From NCBI GenBank assembly GCA_051880035.1, contig JBJENE010000005.1, positions 1-21,205 on the forward strand: a DNA stretch of 21,205 nt, written 5' to 3'. This document shows positions 1-7,381 of this stretch, in pieces. This DNA is from Eshraghiella sp051880035. GTDB taxonomy: Bacteria > Bacillota > Clostridia > Lachnospirales > Lachnospiraceae. Under the pieces are notes generated by a model. The model worked only from the letters and a program-made list of their open reading frames with translations, was not told the origin of the DNA and made no database searches. The number at the start of each line of letters is the position of its first letter. Positions within the stretch are counted from its first letter, which is position 1. Made by a program: the position numbers and the translations under genes.

Positions 1-1
1 A

Positions 2-72
2 AGCGGGTGATGGGAATCGAACCCACGTATCCAGCTTGGAAGGCTGGTGTTCTACCATTGAACTACACCCGC
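2..72 (-). tRNA. tRNA-Gly (anticodon TCC)
   Basis: Read on the minus strand this folds as a full cloverleaf: the acceptor arm GCGGGTG pairs with CACCCGC, and the anticodon stem CCAGC/GCTGG encloses loop CTTCCAA with anticodon TCC. The T arm carries the GGTTCGATTCC consensus. The 3' CCA is not encoded. It lies 6 nt downstream of the tRNA-Pro gene and is very probably the second gene of one transcript from the promoter at 203-231. Confidence 0.96.
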
Positions 73-78
73 ACAAAG

Positions 79-153
79 TCGGGGTGACAGGATTCGAACC
101 TGCGACCTCTTGATCCCAAATCAAGCGCTCTAGCCAAGCTGAGCCACACCCCG
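79..153 (-). tRNA. tRNA-Pro (anticodon TGG)
   Basis: On the minus strand CGGGGTG pairs with CACCCCG as the acceptor stem. The anticodon stem CTTGA/TCAAG encloses TTTGGGA with anticodon TGG, and the T arm contains GGTTCGAATCC. No CCA is encoded. It is the promoter-proximal gene of a two-tRNA unit with tRNA-Gly. Confidence 0.96.
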
Positions 154-202
154 GTGTATCTCTTATTCCGTTTTTGAGGCATCTTTGCCAGACGCAAGTG
201 TT

Positions 203-231
203 ATTATACGGTAGACTTTTGGTAAAGTCAA
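203..231 (-). promoter_or_regulatory. Promoter of the tRNA-Pro/tRNA-Gly unit
   Basis: The minus strand shows -35 TTGACT (226-231), a 17-bp spacer and a perfect -10 TATAAT (203-208). It sits about 50 nt upstream of the tRNA-Pro 5' end. The rest of 154-284 is T/A-rich with no ORF and no hairpin that I can see. Confidence 0.85.
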
Positions 232-284
232 TACTTTTTTTGTTTTTTTTGATTTTTTTTATTTGTTACAAAAATATATACTTT

Positions 285-767
285 TCAGTCTAAATACCTG
301 ATTGTAAAATCCGGTTCGCCGCTGTCATTTATATGTGCAATTACATAGCTCGGAGCATGTCCGGGCTGTCTGGGAGAAGTAAGGCTTCCCGGGTTAATCG
401 CACGCACTCCGTGAGAAAAAGTGTCCGACGGAACATGGGTATGACCGTACATTACAATGTCGCATTCCAGACTTTTGGCGTATTCGGCTACAGTATCAGG
501 ACCGCTGTAAACATTAAAAAGGTGGCCGTGGGTAATCAGGGTCCGGTGTCTTCCAAGCATAATAATGCTCTCGGCCGGAGCAAAGGAACGGAAATCGTTA
601 TTGCCTCTTACCATAAAGCAGGCAAGGCCTGAGATTTCCTCTATATATTCATCAAGCTTTCCAAAATCCCCAAGATGAACCATAAAATCCAGGTTTTTTT
701 CGCGTTCAAGCACTTCTAAGAGGTTGTGGTCCCTGCCGTGGGTGTCACTTACTATCAAAACCTTCAT
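285..767 (-). CDS. YfcE/MJ0936-type metallophosphoesterase
   Basis: A 160-residue cytoplasmic protein of the small calcineurin-like phosphoesterase family. The metal-binding motifs are all present and in order: SDTHG near residues 7-11, HLGD near 31-34, RGNND near 54-58, THGH near 79-82 and GHTHVP near 108-113. Family members are Mn-dependent phosphodiesterases tested on artificial or cyclic substrates, and the natural substrate is usually unknown. Its ATG overlaps the rdgB stop codon (ATGA), so the two are translationally coupled. The same rdgB-phosphoesterase pairing occurs widely in Firmicutes, which suggests a shared housekeeping transcript. Family assignment is firm; substrate is unknown. 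Confidence 0.93.
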   Translation of the reverse strand: MKVLIVSDTHGRDHNLLEVLEREKNLDFMVHLGDFGKLDEYIEEISGLACFMVRGNNDFRSFAPAESIIMLGRHRTLITHGHLFNVYSGPDTVAEYAKSLECDIVMYGHTHVPSDTFSHGVRAINPGSLTSPRQPGHAPSYVIAHINDSGEPDFTIRYLD

Positions 768-1357
768 GATATTATTTTTCTTTCTTCAAGGATTTTTTTC
801 ATTGCCATAAGAGCCTTGCCTCTGTGGCTTATTGAATTTTTAACTTCAGGGGACATCTGGCCCGTAGTCATACCATACTCAGGAACGTATACAATCGGAT
901 CGTAGCCAAAACCGTTATCTCCCGCAGGAGCCTCCGCAATTACGCCCTCTATTGTACCCCTTGTGGTAACCACTTCTCCGTCAGGGAACGCAGCGGCAAT
1001 TACACAGACAAATCTGGCACTTCTGGCGTCGCCTTCAACACCTTCAAGTCTGTCAATAATTGTTTTGTTTTTGATTTCGTACGAAGTGTCCTCGCCAAGG
1101 TATCTGGCTGAATAGATTCCGGGCTCCTTATTGAGGGCGTCTACTTCAAGGCCTGAATCATCCGCAAGAACTATCTGTCCGGTTGCCTCCATTATGGCTT
1201 TGGCCTTAATGATGGCGTTTTCTTCGAATGTAGTTCCGTCCTCAACAATATCAATATCTATTCCCGCTTCTTTCATGGAAAGAATCTCTTCCCCGATGTC
1301 ACCGAGAATTGCTTTAATCTCTCTCATTTTATTCTGATTTCCGGTAGCAAAAATCAT
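764..1357 (-). CDS. rdgB: XTP/dITP diphosphatase (RdgB/HAM1 family)
   Basis: Hydrolyses non-canonical purine triphosphates (dITP, XTP) to monophosphates plus pyrophosphate, keeping deaminated bases out of DNA and RNA. The 197 residues match the usual family length. Visible landmarks are the N-terminal phosphate-binding ATGNQNKMREI, the metal and base site LADDSGLEVDAL near residues 64-75, the GDNGFGYDPI loop near 146-155 and the C-terminal SHRGKAL. An AAGGAG ribosome site sits 10 nt before the ATG. Its start overlaps the stop of the upstream protease gene by ATGA, and its stop overlaps the phosphoesterase start, so three genes are chained by 4-nt overlaps. Confidence 0.96.
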   Translation of the reverse strand: MIFATGNQNKMREIKAILGDIGEEILSMKEAGIDIDIVEDGTTFEENAIIKAKAIMEATGQIVLADDSGLEVDALNKEPGIYSARYLGEDTSYEIKNKTIIDRLEGVEGDARSARFVCVIAAAFPDGEVVTTRGTIEGVIAEAPAGDNGFGYDPIVYVPEYGMTTGQMSPEVKNSISHRGKALMAMKKILEERKIIS

Positions 1358-3084
1358 TGTTCATCTTCTCCTTCAATATAATCTTTGGTATACATTTTAA
1401 GACACACATTACAATTCTGCGTCTCCTCAACCCTCTCCCATATGCTGCCGTGAAGGCTTATATATCCTTCGCCGTCGGAAATATCAACCGTAGAAGTTGA
1501 CGAATCCGCACGGTATTCAATAGCTATCGGAAGTACGGAATTCGGAGTACTGATATATACAATAACCGCATATTTGCTGCCTGACATAAGAAGTATTTCT
1601 TTATCGGTTTTGACCGTATAATATCCGGCATTTGAAAAAGAACCTTTTGCAATAAGCTCCCTGTCGGCAAAAGAAGATGTATCTTCAAAATTGTTTACGA
1701 AGTATACCTCATACTCCGTATTTTCACCTGTTGCATAAAATCCAACCGCTTCAAGTGTTTCATCGCCTTCTGCTTCGTATATGTTGGAAAAGTATGCGTA
1801 TTCCCTGTTATATCCCAGTTGGCCTATCCATCCGCATTTGTCTGTCTGATATATATTGTCATAATTATCAGTGTTTTCTACTTTGGTATATACGAGGTTA
1901 CGCACACCTATGTTGCTGTCATAGTAGGATACATAGAAATATCCTTTTTCCCCAAACTCTTCTCCCCAGCTGTTCATACATATAAATGCACCATCGCCTT
2001 CAGGCTGCGTGGCAAAATTAGACGCCGGATATCCGTCATCCCATCCTATTATAACCACATCATGGTTGGCTTTTTCAGTTCCTATATAGCAATATGCGCT
2101 TGTATCTGCATTATATGCCGCAGAGCTGTTTCCGTAAGAATCAGAAAGTGACATGTACAATGAGCTCTGTACACCTCCGTACAGAAAAACCGCTTTTTTG
2201 ATTCCGTCATAATTCTTACTTGATATTATCTGCATTTCCTGCACATGATATGCAGCTTCCAGACCGTCCGGAGAAATTCCGTCCCCATACGGGTCATCAC
2301 TTTCCCTTACAGGTCCCATCCAGGATGCAAGATATGCCATTGACATATTGTATGTTCCGCCCTGACTCTGGTCAAGGTTGTAACCATTGTGACAGCTCAT
2401 ATGATCTTCCGAAAAATCCTCACGGTTCTCCGGCATCATTGTAGATTCAAGAGCAGTAAGTGACGCAAAAGCCCAGCATGTTCCCAGGTCCTTCTGATTC
2501 TTCACTCTTGATATTTTGTTGCTGTCCCTGTAACTATAATAATAAGGATAGATTTTTTCATCAGGCTTCTGATTGGTAAATTCAGCAGACAGATTTCTGT
2601 AATCCCACTCAAACTGATACGAAAGAAAAGTACTTATATATGAAGCAGGAATAAAAATTTCACCATCCACAATTTGGGCCTTGGATTTTACACTGATTTC
2701 TTTTCCGCCGGAAACAACTATATCGGCTCCGGCTGTAATAATAAGCTGTTTATCTGCTTTTTCAACTACAACCGTACTTGTATACTGGCGGTTTACGGCG
2801 CAGGAAAACAAAGGTGTAAGAAGTCTGCAGTTAATCATAACTTCCATATCATCATTCATAAAAATGTCTGATTTATCCACTTCCGTCATTTTACCGTCAA
2901 CATATACGGAAATCTTCTCTTCATTAACCTTGTCCGAGATGAGTGAGTTCCACTCATTAGCCCGAACCATGGTAGTCATTCCCGGAACAATTTTAACATC
3001 ATATAATGATGACATGTATTTAATTCCCAAAACAAGAGCTATTACCAAAACTAATATAAGGTAAATTTTCTTTCTTTTTTTCAT
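1354..3084 (-). CDS. Membrane-anchored C1A papain-like cysteine protease with lectin-like domain
   Basis: A 576-residue exported protease. A lysine-rich N-terminus and one hydrophobic helix (about residues 7-24) form an uncleaved signal anchor. The next stretch, to about residue 160, resembles a copper-amine-oxidase-N-like stalk, which is a weaker call. The papain fold follows with Gln and Cys in NQKDLGTCWAFA (about Q197, C203), His in NHDVVIIGWDDG (about H341) and Asn in MNSWGEEFGEKGYF (about N371). The last 150 or so residues resemble the Lectin_like domain found after such peptidases. The first in-frame ATG is 3099, but a GGGGA ribosome site sits 6 nt before the ATG at 3084, giving MKKRKK; I chose that. 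It begins just after the RNA methyltransferase and overlaps rdgB by 4 nt. The peptide substrate is unknown; a cell-surface role is inferred. Confidence 0.88.
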   Translation of the reverse strand: MKKRKKIYLILVLVIALVLGIKYMSSLYDVKIVPGMTTMVRANEWNSLISDKVNEEKISVYVDGKMTEVDKSDIFMNDDMEVMINCRLLTPLFSCAVNRQYTSTVVVEKADKQLIITAGADIVVSGGKEISVKSKAQIVDGEIFIPASYISTFLSYQFEWDYRNLSAEFTNQKPDEKIYPYYYSYRDSNKISRVKNQKDLGTCWAFASLTALESTMMPENREDFSEDHMSCHNGYNLDQSQGGTYNMSMAYLASWMGPVRESDDPYGDGISPDGLEAAYHVQEMQIISSKNYDGIKKAVFLYGGVQSSLYMSLSDSYGNSSAAYNADTSAYCYIGTEKANHDVVIIGWDDGYPASNFATQPEGDGAFICMNSWGEEFGEKGYFYVSYYDSNIGVRNLVYTKVENTDNYDNIYQTDKCGWIGQLGYNREYAYFSNIYEAEGDETLEAVGFYATGENTEYEVYFVNNFEDTSSFADRELIAKGSFSNAGYYTVKTDKEILLMSGSKYAVIVYISTPNSVLPIAIEYRADSSTSTVDISDGEGYISLHGSIWERVEETQNCNVCLKMYTKDYIEGEDEQ

Positions 3085-3102
3085 GTGCATTCCCCACATA
3101 TG

Positions 3103-4248
3103 CTATTTCTTTACAGGTGGCTTTGGTCCTATATACTGATAGTAGAATGTTTTTATCATTCCGTTATATATCTTACGATTTTTATCGGCCTTCCTGCCAA
3201 AATATTTTTCCGTATCTTCATATGAAGTAATAAGATAAGCCGACCATGTGTCAAGCTGCTTAAACCTGTTGCCGAATTCACTGTATATACCCGGAAGATT
3301 TTCTTTTTCCTCCAGTCTCTCGCCGTAAGGAGGATTGGTAATGATAAAACCGTAACTTCCCTTGTGGGATAATTCGGATACCGGTCTCTGTTGAAAATGA
3401 ATCCATTTGTCAACACCGGCTCTTTTCGCATTCTCTTTTGCGATTTTAATTACTTCGCCGTCAATATCATATCCCTGCAAATCAGGATTTATATCGTCAT
3501 TAATCATATCCCTTGCATCACTTACCGCATCATACCAAAGCTGTCTGTCTATGAAATTAGTCCACTTCTCCGCGGTAAAAGTACGATTCATTCCCGGTGC
3601 AATATTGGCCGCAATCATGGCAGCTTCTATAAGAAATGTGCCGCTTCCGCAGAACGGGTCCACAAGAATCCTGTTCCCTTTCCAAGGGGTAAGAAGTATA
3701 AGCGCCGCCGCCAGGGTTTCGGAAATAGGAGCCTTTCCTGCCTGTGTCCTATAACCTCTTTTATGTAATGAATCCCCGGTTGTATCAAGACACACCGAAA
3801 CCTCATCCTTATTAATAAACACCCTTACCGGATAATCCGCACCGTTCTCTTCAAACCAGTCTGTATTATAATACGGCTTCATTCTTTCCACCATGGCTTT
3901 TTTTACAATGGACTGGATATCGGACGGGCTGTAAAGCCTGCTGTTCACCGTATTGGCCTTAGCCACCCAGAATCTGCCGTCACGGGGAATAAACTCCTCC
4001 CATGGACATGCCTTTACATTTTCAAAAAGTTCATCATATGTTAATGCCTTAAATTTGCCCACGCATATCAAAACTCTCTCTGCGGTCCGCAGAAAAATAT
4101 TTGCACGGCACACCGCATCCGCATCTCCAATAAAGGTCACGCGTCCGTCTTCAACTTTTTCAATATCATATCCCATATCATAAACTTCACGCTTCAGAAC
4201 AGCTTCAAGTCCGAAATGGCACGGCAAAACTATAGGAAATGTTTTCAT
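3103..4248 (-). CDS. THUMP-domain class I SAM-dependent RNA methyltransferase (YpsC/RlmL-N type)
   Basis: A 381-residue N2-guanine RNA methyltransferase of the COG0116 group. The N-terminal third (about 1-160) fits a ferredoxin-like plus THUMP RNA-binding module. The catalytic domain shows the SAM motif VDPFCGSGTFLIEAA near 196-210 and the target-base motif TNPPYGERL near 305-313. In E. coli the related RlmL modifies G2445 of 23S rRNA. Single-domain Firmicutes members such as YpsC share this architecture, but I cannot fix the exact site. It has a GAGGAA ribosome site about 12 nt upstream. The stop lies 18 nt before the chosen protease start, so co-transcription with the protease, rdgB and the phosphoesterase is likely. 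Confidence 0.9.
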   Translation of the reverse strand: MKTFPIVLPCHFGLEAVLKREVYDMGYDIEKVEDGRVTFIGDADAVCRANIFLRTAERVLICVGKFKALTYDELFENVKACPWEEFIPRDGRFWVAKANTVNSRLYSPSDIQSIVKKAMVERMKPYYNTDWFEENGADYPVRVFINKDEVSVCLDTTGDSLHKRGYRTQAGKAPISETLAAALILLTPWKGNRILVDPFCGSGTFLIEAAMIAANIAPGMNRTFTAEKWTNFIDRQLWYDAVSDARDMINDDINPDLQGYDIDGEVIKIAKENAKRAGVDKWIHFQQRPVSELSHKGSYGFIITNPPYGERLEEKENLPGIYSEFGNRFKQLDTWSAYLITSYEDTEKYFGRKADKNRKIYNGMIKTFYYQYIGPKPPVKK

Positions 4249-4314
4249 CTGTGTTCTTATTCCTCACTCTCTGATGTATATAATAATTCTATTCCGCCAC
4301 CGGTGTCAATGAGT

Positions 4315-4626
4315 TTATTCTCTCACAATATGTTTGCCATGATATCCTTTTATTCCGCCTACAAGCACTTTTACCACATATCCCCTGTCAAAAAGTTCCT
4401 TCGCAGCCAGCATGCCCGTTCCTCCCGTTTCACAATAAAGGACGAGAATAAGATCTCTTGGCATTTTATTATATTCTCTTTCAAGTTTTTCAAACGGAAT
4501 ACAGATGGCATTTTCGATATGTCCCTGATTAAATTTTTCATAATCGCGGACATCTATTATCAAAGCCCGCTTGTCGTTGATGTATTTTTCTATTTCCTGA
4601 GCAGAGATTGTTTCAAATCGAAGCAT
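4315..4626 (-). CDS. Small rhodanese-like protein
   Basis: A single 103-residue rhodanese domain. Visible landmarks are ISAQEIEKYI, the IIDVRDYEKFNQGHI motif near residues 23-37 and the active-site loop after LVLYC (C65, CETGGTG), which holds the persulfide in active members. The loop lacks the arginine common in CxxGxRS-type loops, so the substrate preference may differ. No signal peptide is seen, so it is probably cytoplasmic and handles sulfane sulfur. The ribosome site is unusually G-rich (GGGGGA, 5 nt before the ATG). It sits 66 nt upstream of the RNA methyltransferase, in the same direction, and diverges from the candidate small RNA at 4784. Confidence 0.88.
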   Translation of the reverse strand: MLRFETISAQEIEKYINDKRALIIDVRDYEKFNQGHIENAICIPFEKLEREYNKMPRDLILVLYCETGGTGMLAAKELFDRGYVVKVLVGGIKGYHGKHIVRE

Positions 4627-4693
4627 TTTTCCCCCAATATACCCTCATCCAAAGACTATAATACAGTATATTCTTCTCCTTCCTGTCCCGATA

Positions 4694-4709
4694 CAGATAT
4701 TATTATCTG
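4694..4709. promoter_or_regulatory. 16-bp palindrome upstream of the rhodanese gene
   Basis: A perfect inverted repeat CAGATA-TTAT-TATCTG lies about 68 bp upstream of the rhodanese start. It could be a repressor site or a weak hairpin. No convincing -35 box for the rhodanese could be placed beside it, so the assignment is tentative. Confidence 0.3.
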
Positions 4710-4748
4710 ATATTCAAAAAAATATTTGACTTTTTTCAAAAAAAGGTG

Positions 4749-4777
4749 TTGCATTTTTCGACAATTTCCCCTATAAT
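4749..4777 (+). promoter_or_regulatory. Plus-strand promoter of a candidate small RNA
   Basis: Shows -35 TTGCAT (4749-4754), a 17-bp spacer and a perfect -10 TATAAT (4772-4777). It is the only strong plus-strand promoter I found, and no plus-strand ORF follows it before a terminator. Confidence 0.7.
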
Positions 4778-4783
4778 AACAAA

Positions 4784-4880
4784 TGTAGGAAATGTACGGA
4801 TTTGTTTCCTACAAACCCCTTATTAATTATTTATACTCCCCTCATTAAATAGGCAACGGTTCCCCCCGTTGCCTATTTTC
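4784..4880 (+). ncRNA. Candidate C-rich small RNA (about 95 nt)
   Basis: The segment between the TATAAT box and the terminator holds no ORF with a ribosome site. It begins with a 9-bp perfect hairpin (4784-4792 with 4805-4813, 12-nt loop), continues as an AT-rich single strand containing ACCCC (4815-4819) and CTCCCCTC (4836-4843), and ends in a terminator whose loop is TTCCCC. C-rich unpaired stretches are the known seed type by which Firmicutes small RNAs such as RsaE pair with Shine-Dalgarno sequences. The RNA has no family match that I recognise. Transcription and function are inferred, not shown. Confidence 0.55.
4848..4880 (+). terminator. Terminator of the candidate small RNA
   Basis: A 12-bp perfect stem (4848-4859 with 4866-4877) with a 6-nt TTCCCC loop; the descending strand ends in TATTTTC, giving a short U tract on the plus strand. 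Read on the minus strand the tail is TATTTAATG, so plus is favoured, although the hairpin could act in both directions. Confidence 0.7.
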
Positions 4881-4887
4881 CCGTTTA

Positions 4888-4930
4888 AAATGAAAAACAG
4901 GGTATCTGTCATTATCACAGATACCCTGTT
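4888..4930 (-). terminator. Terminator of the galactanase gene
   Basis: A 14-bp perfect stem (4896-4909 with 4917-4930) and a 7-nt loop. On the minus strand it is followed by TTTCATTTT and lies about 20 nt past the galactanase stop. It faces the small-RNA terminator, so the two transcripts converge here. Confidence 0.88.
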
Positions 4931-4951
4931 AGTTTCTGTTATGTAAATCTG

Positions 4952-6757
4952 TTAATTGGCTGATTCAAGATACCAAAGCTGGCAAGCACCGCCCCAATAT
5001 GTCCACTGGGCAATGTTTCCGCCTGCTGCCGTACTCCAGCCATACACATCCAGGCATGAATTTCCGGATGTAATTCCGGTTTTAATTGCATACACTCCGG
5101 ATGATACCTCAACCACTTTAAATTTCTGGTTTGCGGTTCCTTTATATGAATACTGAAGTATATTGGCACCGTCCGCCGTACTCTTTCCCGCAACATCCAC
5201 AACTTTAGAGTATCCGGAAGCTCCGGTGTATATATAATAGTATCCGTCTCCCGCCGAAACAAGTTTGAACTTCTGTGCGCTGCCTCCGTTATAATACCAC
5301 TGCTGGATATTAGCATTATTTGATGAAGAACCATTGGCCACATCAAGATACTTTCCGCTGTAATAGCTCTTTATATAATATGTTCCGTCCAATGTACTGC
5401 TTGAGGAACTGCTGCTTCCTGAGGATGTGGTACTATTGACACCACGTATATCATTGAATACATAAAGTGACTTCATTGCCTGACCGTTTGCATCAAACAA
5501 TGTCATATTATCCCATGAAGAACCACGGTCTGTTGTTGAGTAATAATTTACGGAAGAACTATATAATTTCTCATAATTTCCGGAAGAAGATGATGCCCAT
5601 CCTGATCCATATGTTCCCCATGTGGAACTGCTTACGGCAATCCATTCAGGAGCCCAGTAGAATGCTCCAAGTCCATATCCTGACTTTGTAGCATTAATAG
5701 ATGCAACCGCCTCGAAAACTTCCTTCAAAGCCTGCGCCTGTCCGCTAACGCTTACACTGTAATTGGTATAATTCATGGATGATGAACCGGATATATTATT
5801 TCCTTCTGAATCATTATTGGTATATGTATAAGGATAAGCTGTCTCTGCAACCAGAACCTTCTTATTATATGTAGTAGCAATATATTTGAGTGTATCGGCA
5901 AGGTCACTTGTTGAACCATGCCACATCGGGTAAAATGAAGTAGCAAATACATCATAATCAACGCCCTGTGTATTAAGACATTCGGCATACCATTTACCGT
6001 GTTCAAGAAGATCTGTAAAATGAACAACTTTTAAAATTGACTTTCCGTATGCTTTATTTATGTCATCTACTGCGTAACATCCCTGCTGCATAAGTGCAGC
6101 CACACCTGAGCTCAGATCCCATGTACCGTCATATAATCCGCCGACGCCGGCCATTGAACCGTTGGTTTCATTACCAATCTGAACCATTCCTACATCTACG
6201 CCGTAGTCCAAAAGTTCTTTAACAGAATCATAAGTAAAATTGTATACTGCATCCTTTTTGTATGCCAGGCTGTAATTTGCCCATGCTTTAGGAGCAAACT
6301 GTTTGGCAGGGTCTGCCCAGAAATCCGAATAGTGGAAGTCGATAAATACCTTCATTCCTGCATCCGTAGCTCTTTTACCAAGTACTTTTGCATTATACAG
6401 GTCGCAGTTACCGGCTCCGTATCCCTTATAAGGTGATGATGAATCATATGGATTGTTCCATACACGGATTCTTACATAATTAACTCCTGCACCTGCCAGA
6501 ATATCAAAGATATCGCCTGAAGTTCCGTCCAGATACTTATAGGACGCACCACTATTTTCCAACGCAATAACCTCTGAAATATCTACACCTCTTGCAAACC
6601 CACTTGGCATATTAGACACAGTGGAAACCCCTGAAACAGATGTTGCAGCTTCTGCTTTTTCAACATTGCCAAAACTGCCGCCGGTAATACACATTGAAAG
6701 TGCCATTGCCGCTGTTAATACTCCCGCAAGCATTTTTTTAAGTATTCCCTTTGTCAT
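4952..6757 (-). CDS. Secreted GH53 endo-beta-1,4-galactanase with ricin-type lectin domain
   Basis: Cleaves beta-1,4-galactan side chains of pectin (arabinogalactan type I) outside the cell. The signal peptide has an AEA-A cleavage site near residue 37. The GH53 barrel spans about 50-440 and shows the family markers RGVDISEV, YVRIRVWNNPYD and FHYSDFWADP; acid/base Glu lies in IGNETNG (E197) and the nucleophile in VLVAETAYPYT (E305). A serine-rich linker (about 443-455) leads to a beta-trefoil lectin (458-600) with three repeats marked IQQW, ILQY and IAQW, probably a carbohydrate-binding module. An AAGGAG site lies 6 nt before the ATG. It is monocistronic, with its own promoter, terminator and duplicated operator. 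It is comparable to ganB of Bacillus, but no transporter or regulator gene is nearby. Confidence 0.95.
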   Translation of the reverse strand: MTKGILKKMLAGVLTAAMALSMCITGGSFGNVEKAEAATSVSGVSTVSNMPSGFARGVDISEVIALENSGASYKYLDGTSGDIFDILAGAGVNYVRIRVWNNPYDSSSPYKGYGAGNCDLYNAKVLGKRATDAGMKVFIDFHYSDFWADPAKQFAPKAWANYSLAYKKDAVYNFTYDSVKELLDYGVDVGMVQIGNETNGSMAGVGGLYDGTWDLSSGVAALMQQGCYAVDDINKAYGKSILKVVHFTDLLEHGKWYAECLNTQGVDYDVFATSFYPMWHGSTSDLADTLKYIATTYNKKVLVAETAYPYTYTNNDSEGNNISGSSSMNYTNYSVSVSGQAQALKEVFEAVASINATKSGYGLGAFYWAPEWIAVSSSTWGTYGSGWASSSSGNYEKLYSSSVNYYSTTDRGSSWDNMTLFDANGQAMKSLYVFNDIRGVNSTTSSGSSSSSSSTLDGTYYIKSYYSGKYLDVANGSSSNNANIQQWYYNGGSAQKFKLVSAGDGYYYIYTGASGYSKVVDVAGKSTADGANILQYSYKGTANQKFKVVEVSSGVYAIKTGITSGNSCLDVYGWSTAAGGNIAQWTYWGGACQLWYLESAN

Positions 6758-6772
6758 GCCCTTCTCCTTTCT

Positions 6773-6792
6773 TTGCGCAACTATTTGCGCAT
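6773..6792. promoter_or_regulatory. Proximal operator pair (O1) of the galactanase gene
   Basis: Two near-palindromic boxes, TTGCGCAA (6773-6780) and TTGCGCAT (6785-6792), are separated by CTAT. They lie in the 5' untranslated region between the predicted transcription start (about 6816) and the ribosome site (6764-6769). The same 19 bp recur exactly at 6951-6969. CG-centred palindromes of this kind are typical of LacI-family repressors; the identity of the regulator is inferred. Confidence 0.7.
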
Positions 6793-6822
6793 TTTCCGCA
6801 CATTTATTTGTTCTGTAATTTG

Positions 6823-6851
6823 AGTATACAAAGGAAATATTTTGTTGTCAA
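6823..6851 (-). promoter_or_regulatory. Promoter of the galactanase gene
   Basis: The minus strand shows a consensus -35 TTGACA (6846-6851), a 17-bp spacer and -10 TATACT (6823-6828). The predicted start near 6816 gives a leader of about 59 nt that contains operator O1. Confidence 0.85.
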
Positions 6852-6950
6852 TGTCTTATTTTTATATTGTATTACAAACTTTTTTGTGCATTTTTACTAA
6901 ATTATTGCTTTTATATGTATCATATATATTCCTCAGAGTACCCGTTTATC

Positions 6951-6970
6951 TTGCGCAACTATTTGCGCAA
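6951..6970. promoter_or_regulatory. Distal operator pair (O2) of the galactanase gene
   Basis: TTGCGCAA-CTAT-TTGCGCAA, with two perfect 8-bp palindromes, lies 100 bp upstream of the -35 box. It repeats 19 bp of O1 exactly at a distance of 178 bp. The position beyond the promoter fits an auxiliary operator used for DNA looping. Confidence 0.65.
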
Positions 6971-7049
6971 CTGTTCTTTTAAACAGCATATTTTGTCCAT
7001 ATTCATTTTCCGCTCCCCACTTGTAAAGAAAAAGACACCAACCTGAAAC

Positions 7050-7198
7050 ACAGATTAGTAAATATGCCCGAAAGGGCGCAGGTTTGCGAAGTATAAAACG
7101 CAAGAAAACAAGCGGATGCGAAGCAGACATTTGTTTCTTGCGTCTTTAACGAGCAAACGGCCTGCAAAAGCAGGTCATAAGTGCCCTTGAAGGGCATG
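7050..7198. repeat. Repeat unit 1
   Basis: Complete 149-bp body with hairpins A-D. It is preceded at 7028-7049 by a diverged copy of the spacer (aaaaagacaccaacctg) and runs directly into the N gap. Confidence 0.88.
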
Positions 7199-7298
7199 NN
7201 NNNNNNNNNNNNNNNNNNNNNNNNNNNNNNNNNNNNNNNNNNNNNNNNNNNNNNNNNNNNNNNNNNNNNNNNNNNNNNNNNNNNNNNNNNNNNNNNNN
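7199..7298. other. Assembly gap (100 Ns)
   Basis: Exactly 100 Ns inside the tandem array, the usual placeholder for a gap of unknown size. Closing units 1 and 2 in register needs at least about 121 missing bases, so the gap length is not real and further units may be absent. Confidence 0.97.
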
Positions 7299-7353
7299 CT
7301 TTAACGAGCAAACGGCCTGCAAAAGCAGGTCATAAGTGCCCTTGAAGGGCATG
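7299..7353. repeat. Repeat unit 2 (3' part only)
   Basis: The last 55 bp of a body, with the right arm of rod B, hairpin C and hairpin D; the rest lies in the gap. It is followed by a 28-bp spacer of the ataaaaagatacaaac type. Confidence 0.88.
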
Positions 7354-7381
7354 AATAAAAAGATACAAACACCCTATGAAA

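Noticed and set aside
4216..4710. Plus-strand frame of 164 codons across the rhodanese region
   Set aside because: It is antisense to a clear rhodanese gene, has low-complexity composition and no ribosome site.
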